In this document: piece by piece, positions 57,572 through 64,000 of the stretch
Position numbering within the stretch: position 1 is the first letter of the stretch
How the letters are laid out: every line of letters begins with the position of its first letter
NCBI RefSeq assembly: GCF_026151345.1
Contig: NZ_JAMQPR010000001.1
Location: forward strand, 850,231-914,230
Reading direction: 5' to 3'
Length of the DNA: 64,000 nucleotides
Source of the DNA: Leptospira paudalimensis
Lineage (GTDB): Bacteria; Spirochaetota; Leptospiria; Leptospirales; Leptospiraceae
Notes under the pieces: generated by a model
Told to the model about the DNA's origin: nothing
Databases searched by the model: none
Seen by the model: the letters and a program-made list of their open reading frames with translations, nothing else
Made by a program: the position numbers and the translations under genes

Positions 57572-59416
57572 TTAAATAGCAAATACAGTTTGAAAGGTGA
57601 AAAAACTTGCATTTGGTTTGAAATCATATCTATGGTATGGGTCAGCCTGGTAAGGATTGTTTTTTTGGTTTCGAATCGCGTCTCCAGCATAAAGTGAACT
57701 TGCTCCAAACCAAAAGGATACGTTTTCAAATGGTGTAATGATATAAATCAAATTGATTTCAGTAGCAACATGTTTTCCCAGTTTTGGGCGATTCGGATTG
57801 TATGCTTCTGTGTTATAAAAATCTTCCGTTGATGCGGTTTCACCCGTTGCCTTACTTCCTGCCACATAGTTATTGTTTTCATAATAACCATCTTGTAATT
57901 TTGTTTTGTAATACCAGTGAGGGTTGATGATAAATGTTCCCCATGTTGGTGATTCGTATTTGATATGAATGGAATAATCTTTGATATTTTGCCAAAACAC
58001 TAAACCAGAATTTCCATTTCCTGCAAAAGGAATGGCTCCTCCCGCCATCCTTCTTGTGGCAAATAAAGGGTTGTATGTAGCAACGCTTCCATCATTTCGA
58101 TTCGGATCACCAGATGCTTGCACATACTGAATACCAATTCTAAATTCTTTTACCGGAGTATAACCTAACTGAGCTGCTACGATATTTGCCTTATAACGTA
58201 CTGGATCAGAAAAAGGAGGAGGGGCACCCGTTGTTTTATTGGTTTTTAAAGCACCATTTTGATTGATCCAATCGGGGGATACTCTTTCTCCATTAAAACC
58301 TGTTTGCCAAGCCGCTTCCACCATCCAATCAATCCCAGTTTCTTTTGGTAATGAATTACTTTTTGTACGATTCGTTAATCGAAATCCTGTAGTATTCAAT
58401 TGGTCTGGATCGCGGTAATAAATCTCAGATCCATAGGGAGTAGTATTGGTTGCCTTTAATCTTTGTTTGTATAATGTAAAATTATATACTTCTATACCCA
58501 ACCATTCCCAAGGTTTGACACCATAATGTACGCCATAATAAGATGCATTCCCAGGGCCGTTTAACCTAGTTGAATTATTGGAAACCATACTGTTTGCATT
58601 GTTTTCGGAACTGACGATGGCTCCAAACACATCTAACGTTTGTTTTTGGACGGTAAGAGTTGTTCTTACAGCATCAAACGAGTTACCATTCAAACTATCA
58701 TTCCGTGCACCAAGGATCCTACCATCACCGAAGTCTAAAATTTGACGTCCGGTTCTCACACGAAACATTTGGTTTGTGGTTTTAAGGTCTAAAAATGCTT
58801 CTCTAAATCCAGTATAATTGTTTAAAGCAACTTCTCTCTGTCTACTTGTATCAATTGTTGTTCCCACATTTGAAATCACACCAAGTTTTTGGTCCGCAGT
58901 ACCAGTTGTAATTTCACCTCCCCATAACCTTACGTCTTGGAAGGTGAGTTTAAAGGTAATGTTAGGTGATACGTCTCCTACCAAATAAAATTGAGTTTGG
59001 TTTGTCACCGTGTTTCTGTTATCCGCCGTAGAACGATCGAAATCGGTATTATACAAGGAATCTGCTTTGGGACGTAAACCAAATCCCACACGGAAACGAT
59101 CTGCAAACCATAAACTTTTGTTTTCTTGGATGGCTTTTTTTTGTTTGTTTGTGATTTGAAAACTTCGGAAATACTCACCGGAAAGATTTCCTTTCATGGG
59201 ACTTACATACTCAGCTGGTTCTTCAGGCAGAGCTTGTGTTTCTTTTGTTGGTTCCTGAAGAGGGGATACCTGTGGCGGAGTGGGTGGCGGATTCTGTGGT
59301 TCAGGTGTTTCCTTTTTAACAGGTGTAATGAACTGTGCCTCAATTTCTCCTGGTCCAAAAAAGAGAGTGATACTGATGAATAGTCCAATGATTAGTTTAT
59401 AAAATTGCGTGTACAT
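57572..59416 (-). CDS. Outer-membrane porin, alginate-export (AlgE-like) family
   Basis: This is an outer-membrane beta-barrel of about 614 residues. The ATG at 59416 has GGGAG 6 bases before it and yields a signal peptide (LIIGLFISITLFFGPGEIEA); the start at 59473 adds 19 residues and is rejected. A Pro-rich linker (PPPTPPQVSP) precedes the barrel. Alternating hydrophobic strands with aromatic ends, RTGRQILDFGDGRILG and FDAVRTT, fit the alginate-export/DUF1302-like porin family. The last residue is not Phe but the end FFTFQTVFAI is a normal barrel strand. The solute is unknown. It is divergent from the ebo cluster; functional linkage with it is only a possibility. Confidence 0.85.
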   Translation of the reverse strand: MYTQFYKLIIGLFISITLFFGPGEIEAQFITPVKKETPEPQNPPPTPPQVSPLQEPTKETQALPEEPAEYVSPMKGNLSGEYFRSFQITNKQKKAIQENKSLWFADRFRVGFGLRPKADSLYNTDFDRSTADNRNTVTNQTQFYLVGDVSPNITFKLTFQDVRLWGGEITTGTADQKLGVISNVGTTIDTSRQREVALNNYTGFREAFLDLKTTNQMFRVRTGRQILDFGDGRILGARNDSLNGNSFDAVRTTLTVQKQTLDVFGAIVSSENNANSMVSNNSTRLNGPGNASYYGVHYGVKPWEWLGIEVYNFTLYKQRLKATNTTPYGSEIYYRDPDQLNTTGFRLTNRTKSNSLPKETGIDWMVEAAWQTGFNGERVSPDWINQNGALKTNKTTGAPPPFSDPVRYKANIVAAQLGYTPVKEFRIGIQYVQASGDPNRNDGSVATYNPLFATRRMAGGAIPFAGNGNSGLVFWQNIKDYSIHIKYESPTWGTFIINPHWYYKTKLQDGYYENNNYVAGSKATGETASTEDFYNTEAYNPNRPKLGKHVATEINLIYIITPFENVSFWFGASSLYAGDAIRNQKNNPYQADPYHRYDFKPNASFFTFQTVFAI

Positions 59417-59675
59417 TTGGTACTCCCGTGATTTTTGCCAGTGAACATGAGACCTAACCTGTTTCCTATCCATAAATTTCCAGATGCGTAGGACACCTAA
59501 TTTAAAGGATGATTTTTGTACAGTTTATTGAAGATTTTGGATACTATTTTTTTAGTCTGGATAAGAGACATACTAATGTTTGAAAATTAAGCAGAGGGAG
59601 GAAAGGATCGTAAAACCACTAATATTTGGTTTACTCCACTTTTGTTCCCAAAAATCATTCTCTTAGTTGTTTTTT

Positions 59676-60527
59676 ATGCCAACGTCTTATTCTTCCTATT
59701 TTTATCCTTTGCTCAAAAAACATACAACCAACTCAGAACTGAAGTGGTTGGACTCGATTCCGAAAGACAATCCGAATTCACTCATGACTGCCTTTGTCAA
59801 AGCACCAAGGTTTCTTTCAAAAACCCTCATCCAAGAAGAGTCAGAAGTTCAAAATTTAATTCCAAATCTGCCAGGATTTCAAGTGGATCAATGGAATTTG
59901 GTTCGTTTAAGCCGTGTTTGGTTCCTCGGTTTTCTAGTAACACTTCCAAAAGTAGAATTGATCGAAAAAATTGAAACGTTGTTTGATACCGCGGAATTAA
60001 ATGAATTGGTTGCCTTGTTTTCTTCCTTACCGATTCTTCCTTACCCACAAGTTTGGTTACCGAGAGCAACGGATGCAGTTCGATCCAACATGGGATTTGT
60101 TTTTGATGCGATTGCTTTGCATAATCCTTTCCCTTACCGAGAGTTTCCTGAGTTAGCTTGGAACCAATTGGTTTTAAAAACAATCTTCAATGAAAAACCA
60201 ATCCAAATGATTTATGGATTGTCAGAAAGAAAAAACCAAAACCTCTCAATGAGTTTAGTGAGTTATGTAAAAGAGAGGTGGTCAGCAGGAAGAGATGTCC
60301 TTCCTGATGTTTGGCAATTAATGGTTCCTTATCTTTCAGAAGGAGAACTCTACCTAGTCGAAACTTTATTCAAATCACAAAGAAAGGAAGATGTGATTGC
60401 AGCTAGTTTAATTTGTTCACAATCAGAATTGAACTCATACCAATTATTAGGAACAAAACATCCAAAATTCCTCGAAGAAATCAAAAATGGGAAATGGGAT
60501 TGGTCTAAATTAGGAAACAATCATTAA
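59676..60527 (+). CDS. eboA: EboA family protein, first gene of the ebo cluster
   Basis: This protein of about 283 residues matches the EboA domain, a helical protein of unknown biochemical function found only in ebo clusters. Recognisable blocks are WNLVRLSRVWFLG, ALFSSLPILPYPQVWLPRATDAVRSNMGFVFDAIALHNPFP and WNQLVLKTIFNEKPI. The ATG at 59676 is preferred over a TTG three codons earlier; neither has a clear Shine-Dalgarno. It leads a run of five tightly packed + strand genes, and eboB starts 6 bp after its stop. Confidence 0.9.
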   Translation: MPTSYSSYFYPLLKKHTTNSELKWLDSIPKDNPNSLMTAFVKAPRFLSKTLIQEESEVQNLIPNLPGFQVDQWNLVRLSRVWFLGFLVTLPKVELIEKIETLFDTAELNELVALFSSLPILPYPQVWLPRATDAVRSNMGFVFDAIALHNPFPYREFPELAWNQLVLKTIFNEKPIQMIYGLSERKNQNLSMSLVSYVKERWSAGRDVLPDVWQLMVPYLSEGELYLVETLFKSQRKEDVIAASLICSQSELNSYQLLGTKHPKFLEEIKNGKWDWSKLGNNH

Positions 60528-60533
60528 TTTTTT

Positions 60534-61562
60534 ATGTGTGAAAAACAATCAGATCAAACAACAAATCCTTCCCATTTTGAGAATCCAAACATTACAAATG
60601 ACACTCCTACGCACATGGATTTGCAATGGGATGAATATAAAGATAAAATCCAAGGATTCAAATTTTTTGACCCTCATATTCATATGGTTTCTCGGACAAC
60701 TGATGATTACCAAAATATGGCACAAGCTGGAATTGTGGCTGTCATCGAACCTGCTTTTTGGGTAGGGCAACCTCGCACAGGTCTCTCAAGTTTTAAAGAC
60801 TATTACAGTAGTTTAGTTGGTTGGGAACGGTTTCGTTCTTCTCAATTTGGAATCAAACATTATTGTACCATTGGTCTTAATTCGAGAGAAGCAAATAACG
60901 AACGATTGGCGGAAGAAGTCATGGAGATTTTACCACTTTATATTTATAAAGAAGGAGTGGTTGGGGTTGGTGAAATCGGATTTGATGACCAAACAGAGTT
61001 AGAAGAAAAATACTATCGTTTACAGTTAGAATTAGCTAAAGAAGCCAAATTACCTGTGCAAATCCATACACCACATAGAGATAAAAAAAGAGGTACTGAA
61101 AGGAGTATGTCGATCGCCATAGAACATGGATTAGATCCTTCTTGGGTCATTGTGGATCATAATAATGAAGAGACAGTTAAGTCTGTGTTAGACCAAGGTT
61201 TTTATGCTGCCTTCACAATCTATCCATTTACAAAAATGGGAAACAAAAGAATGGTATCAATTGTAGAACAATATGGTGCTGAGAGAATTATGATCAATTC
61301 AAGCGCGGATTGGGGCATCTCGGATCCACTTGCCATTCCAAAAACTGCTGCTCTTATGGTAAGCCGTGGGATACCAAATGATGATATCCGTAAGGTAACT
61401 TATGAAAATGCAATCGAAGCATTTTCCAAAAGTGGTCAAATCCAAGTATCTGATTTTGAATCGAGTACCCCTTCCGATCCAAATGAAAAATTCCATGGCA
61501 ATTCTGTTTTGCGAGGTGGACAACTTCCCAAATGGAATCAAAACTCTCTCTATATCGATTAA
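60534..61562 (+). CDS. eboB: EboB, TatD-like metal-dependent hydrolase
   Basis: This 342-residue TIM-barrel hydrolase of the TatD family is of the ebo type. Metal ligands are visible as FDPHIHM (HxH), VGEIGFDD (Glu), QIHTPH (His), VDHNNEE (His) and SSADWGISDPLA (Asp). The first ~40 residues are a polar extension. The family's substrate in ebo clusters is unknown. It lies 6 bp after eboA, and its stop is directly followed by the eboC ATG, so translation is coupled. Confidence 0.92.
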   Translation: MCEKQSDQTTNPSHFENPNITNDTPTHMDLQWDEYKDKIQGFKFFDPHIHMVSRTTDDYQNMAQAGIVAVIEPAFWVGQPRTGLSSFKDYYSSLVGWERFRSSQFGIKHYCTIGLNSREANNERLAEEVMEILPLYIYKEGVVGVGEIGFDDQTELEEKYYRLQLELAKEAKLPVQIHTPHRDKKRGTERSMSIAIEHGLDPSWVIVDHNNEETVKSVLDQGFYAAFTIYPFTKMGNKRMVSIVEQYGAERIMINSSADWGISDPLAIPKTAALMVSRGIPNDDIRKVTYENAIEAFSKSGQIQVSDFESSTPSDPNEKFHGNSVLRGGQLPKWNQNSLYID

Positions 61563-62426
61563 ATGAATTTTAAAAGTTACCTCATCTTACTAAGACCAGC
61601 AAATCTTGTCACAGCAGTCGCAGATATTTTAGCGGGTATGGCCATAGTTTCTTTTCCTTGGGTGAAAGAAGGTGGATTATTAATACTTGCGAGTATTTGT
61701 TTGTATGGTGGTGGTGTTGTCCTCAATGATTATTTTGATCGGAATATCGATTCAATCGAAAGACCGGAAAGACCGATCCCATCGGGAAAAGTACCTGCCA
61801 AACATGCATTGTATATGGGAATTTCTCTGTTTGGTCTGGGACTTCTTTTCTCTTTCCTTTACAGTGAAATCAGTTTTATCATTTCAGTTTCGATTGTACT
61901 ATTTGTCATCATCTACAATCGATTTGCAAAATACCATTTGGTATTCGGACCAATCGTTATGGGGATATGCAGAGGTCTAAATTTGGTATTAGGTATGACA
62001 ATCCTAAAATCAATTCCATTTACTCTTGTTAGTTTATCTGTGTTGCCAATATTATATATAGCTGCAATTACATCAATAAGCCAAAATGAAGTTTTTGGAG
62101 GTGGCAAAATTCGATTTTTGATAGCGGGATTTTTGTATTTGGGTGTATTTTGTTCACAACTCATCTATTCCTTTTACAATCACTACTTCCTTTTCACACT
62201 TCCTTTTATCACACTACATTCTTTGATTTTATTCCCAACACTTTGGCGAGCCATTCAAAATCCAATACCAACTTTGATCGGGAAGTCAGTAAAAATGGGA
62301 GTATTAACATTAATCCTTTTGAACGCCAGTTTTGCCGCCGCTTCTGGTGTGATACCAATTGCAATTCTCATTCTTTTTATGTTACCTTTGTCATTTTTAA
62401 TCGCAAAGTATTTTGCAGTCACATAA
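61563..62426 (+). CDS. eboC: EboC, UbiA-like prenyltransferase
   Basis: This 287-residue integral membrane protein of the UbiA superfamily has about eight to nine helices. The first Asp-rich motif is VVLNDYFDRNIDSIERPERPIPSG (key residues N, D, D, D, ER, P). The second Asp-rich motif of UbiA enzymes is not obvious: the expected region reads ISQNEVFGG. It probably transfers or binds a polyprenyl group on the cluster's metabolite at the membrane. It abuts eboB, and eboD starts 8 bp after its stop. Confidence 0.92.
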   Translation: MNFKSYLILLRPANLVTAVADILAGMAIVSFPWVKEGGLLILASICLYGGGVVLNDYFDRNIDSIERPERPIPSGKVPAKHALYMGISLFGLGLLFSFLYSEISFIISVSIVLFVIIYNRFAKYHLVFGPIVMGICRGLNLVLGMTILKSIPFTLVSLSVLPILYIAAITSISQNEVFGGGKIRFLIAGFLYLGVFCSQLIYSFYNHYFLFTLPFITLHSLILFPTLWRAIQNPIPTLIGKSVKMGVLTLILLNASFAAASGVIPIAILILFMLPLSFLIAKYFAVT

Positions 62427-62434
62427 CAGATAAA

Positions 62435-63595
62435 ATGTCAAATCGATTTAATAGTATCCAATCTGAGTTTCAAGTATCCTATCGATATGAAGTATTTTTC
62501 GCAAAACATCTGTTCGCTTTAGGAAATTCGGTAATAAGTAATTTTTTTGATTTCCAAGAACAAGAAGGAACAAAAAAGAAAGTTTTGGTTGTTGTTGATA
62601 ATGGAATCCTGGAACACCAAAATCACCTATTGGATTCCATACATTCCTATTTTGAAACTAATGTAACATCTGTTCAATTAGTAAAAAATATTTTGACCAT
62701 CCCTGGAGGTGAAAATGCAAAAAACCAAAATGAATTTTGGGAATTGGTTTCCTCTGCCATCAGTGAGTATGGGATAGATAGGCACTCCTATGTAATGGCT
62801 ATTGGTGGTGGTGCCTTCCTTGATATGGTAGGATTTGCAACAGCGGTATCCCATCGAGGCATTCGTTTGATAAGGATTCCAACTACTGTCCTTTCCCAAA
62901 ATGATTCGGGAGTAGGAGTCAAAAATAGCATCAATTACCTTGGGAAAAAAAACTTCTTAGGTACGTTTGCACCACCCATTGCCGTTTTTAATGACTCTTC
63001 GTTTCTTGTTTCCTTGGATGAGAGAGATTGGCGTTCTGGGATAGCGGAAGCTGTAAAGGTATCGTTGATTAAAGAGGAAACTTTTTTTCGTTGGATTGAA
63101 TCGAATGTTCAATCACTCGTGAACCGAGACATCGGTGTGATGGAACAGTTAGTCTTTGACTGTGCAAGACTGCATATAGAACACATTCGGAGTGGAGATC
63201 CTTTCGAATTTGGTTCCTCAAGGCCTTTGGATTTTGGGCATTGGTTTGCACATAAATTAGAATACCTTTCCAATTTTTCCATTCGTCATGGTGAAGCAGT
63301 GGCGGTGGGAATTGCACTCGATTCGATCTATTCTTTTTTGAGTGGTGATTTAGAAGAAAAAGAATATTTGCGTATCTTACGTTTGTTATTGGGACTCGGG
63401 TTTACATTGAATTTCCCAATTCTATTAGAGAAAGGAAAAGAAAATTTAGAAATAGCCTTGGAAGAGTTTAGAGAACATCTAGGTGGTAAACTCACATTGT
63501 TAATGTTAGATGGAATCGGAAAACCGAAAGAAGTGTATTCCATGGATCAATCTATTTTAATGTCTGCTTTTGATATTATGGTTAATTTCCGATGA
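62435..63595 (+). CDS. eboD: EboD, 3-dehydroquinate synthase-like protein
   Basis: This protein of about 386 residues is related to 3-dehydroquinate synthase and other sugar-phosphate cyclases. The ATG at 62435 (MSNRFNSIQ) is the start; the frame extends upstream into eboC only by chance. NAD-binding GGGAFLDMVGFATAVSHRGI and IPTTVLSQNDSGVGVKN match the AroB signature. Metal ligands appear as EAVKV, DFGHWFAH and RHGEAVAVG (Glu, His, His). It presumably makes a cyclitol-like or shikimate-like moiety rather than serving aromatic amino acid synthesis. The stop overlaps eboE (ATGA). Confidence 0.92.
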   Translation: MSNRFNSIQSEFQVSYRYEVFFAKHLFALGNSVISNFFDFQEQEGTKKKVLVVVDNGILEHQNHLLDSIHSYFETNVTSVQLVKNILTIPGGENAKNQNEFWELVSSAISEYGIDRHSYVMAIGGGAFLDMVGFATAVSHRGIRLIRIPTTVLSQNDSGVGVKNSINYLGKKNFLGTFAPPIAVFNDSSFLVSLDERDWRSGIAEAVKVSLIKEETFFRWIESNVQSLVNRDIGVMEQLVFDCARLHIEHIRSGDPFEFGSSRPLDFGHWFAHKLEYLSNFSIRHGEAVAVGIALDSIYSFLSGDLEEKEYLRILRLLLGLGFTLNFPILLEKGKENLEIALEEFREHLGGKLTLLMLDGIGKPKEVYSMDQSILMSAFDIMVNFR

Positions 63596-64000
63596 AAACA
63601 AAATTTGGACACTTAACCTATTGTTCCAATATCCATATCGGAGAATCTTGGGAAGACCATTTTCAGGAATTAAAAATCTATCTTCCTAAGATCAAATCAC
63701 AAATTTCACCGAATGAACCTTTTGGAATAGGCCTTCGTTTATCCAATGAAGCTTCGCTAAGCCTTTCCCAAGAAGAAAATCTATTCGAATGGAAAAATTG
63801 GCTCAAACAGGAATCGATGTATGTGATATCGATCAATGGATTCCCGTATGGAGGATTCCATTCTGATGTTGTGAAAGAGAAAGTTTATCATCCCGATTGG
63901 TCAACGTTAGAAAGGTATGATTATACAAAACGATTGTTTTTATTATTAAATGAAATGTTACCTCAAGGAGAGGAAGGAGGTGTTTCCACCCCTCCACTTT
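63592..64000 (+). CDS. eboE: EboE, xylose-isomerase-like TIM barrel protein, 3' end outside window
   Basis: The first 136 residues of an EboE protein are visible. The start MKTKFGHLTYCSNIHIGESW, then FGIGLRLSNEAS, YVISINGFPYGGFH, VKEKVYHPDW and LNEMLP match the EboE sugar-phosphate isomerase/epimerase-like family. GGVSTPPL at the window edge belongs to the conserved STVP-like block. It overlaps eboD by 4 bp (ATGA). EboF, a phosphatase-like protein, would be expected next outside the window. Confidence 0.93.
   Translation, partial: MKTKFGHLTYCSNIHIGESWEDHFQELKIYLPKIKSQISPNEPFGIGLRLSNEASLSLSQEENLFEWKNWLKQESMYVISINGFPYGGFHSDVVKEKVYHPDWSTLERYDYTKRLFLLLNEMLPQGEEGGVSTPPL

Noticed and set aside
62150..62434. 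Upstream in-frame extension of eboD
   Set aside because: It lies entirely inside eboC, and the ATG at 62435 gives the normal EboD N-terminus.

Overview
The window is an AT-rich bacterial chromosome segment that reads as a spirochaete, most probably a non-pathogenic (saprophytic) Leptospira. This is an inference from the many lipoproteins with relaxed lipoboxes, the membrane-bound adenylate cyclase, an alginate-export-type porin, the small Leptospira-style hypothetical lipoproteins and the low GC content; no rRNA or species marker is present. No tRNA, rRNA, CRISPR array, transposase or phage structural gene was recognised.

Region 1 (1-10.2 kb) is a defence island on the + strand: hsdR (5' end outside the window), tcmP, a three-Cys DUF5131 (Gp37/Gp68) gene, hsdS, a 1209-residue YobI-like membrane P-loop NTPase, and hsdM. 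Most joints are coupled (TAATG and ATGA overlaps or gaps of a few bases), so three non-canonical genes are carried inside one type I restriction-modification operon. Base composition changes sharply from gene to gene, as if the island was assembled by exchange. This is the best candidate for an undescribed composite system.

Region 2 (10.2-31.9 kb) is ordinary accessory chromosome: lipoproteins, a class III adenylate cyclase, a DJ-1/PfpI plus membrane-AraC divergent pair, two large GT-C-like membrane proteins that overlap tail to tail, a tandem pair of beta-propeller lipoproteins, a CPBP protease, an NADP-binding oxidoreductase divergent from an HxlR regulator with visible operators, a second DJ-1/PfpI lipoprotein, and a short RecQ helicase.

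Region 3 (31.9-44 kb) contains a secreted KatG with a HiPIP gene behind two PerR/Fur-like boxes, a photolyase-related protein that lacks the usual Fe-S cysteines, a eutB-eutC-CWC operon for ethanolamine deamination, a lipoprotein esterase, an LLM flavin oxidoreductase, and an AraC/NmrA-like pair.

Region 4 (42.7-47.3 kb) is a divergent pair that looks like a glycosphingolipid-degrading module: an endoglycoceramidase-like GH5 lipoprotein broken by one frameshift, and a neutral ceramidase-like lipoprotein with Thr in place of the usual nucleophile Ser.

Region 5 (47.4-59.4 kb) has two TetR genes tail to tail, a 2,4-dienoyl-CoA reductase/acyl-CoA dehydrogenase operon with two clear TetR-type operators, a serine hydrolase, an EF-hand protein, a hemolysin III (PAQR) protein, a small secreted Cys-rich protein, an alcohol dehydrogenase divergent from a TetR gene with an operator, and an outer-membrane porin.

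Region 6 (59.7-64 kb) is the ebo cluster in the order eboA-eboB-eboC-eboD-eboE, with eboE cut by the window end. The genes are tightly coupled and probably act together in handling or exporting an unidentified, possibly prenylated or aromatic, metabolite.
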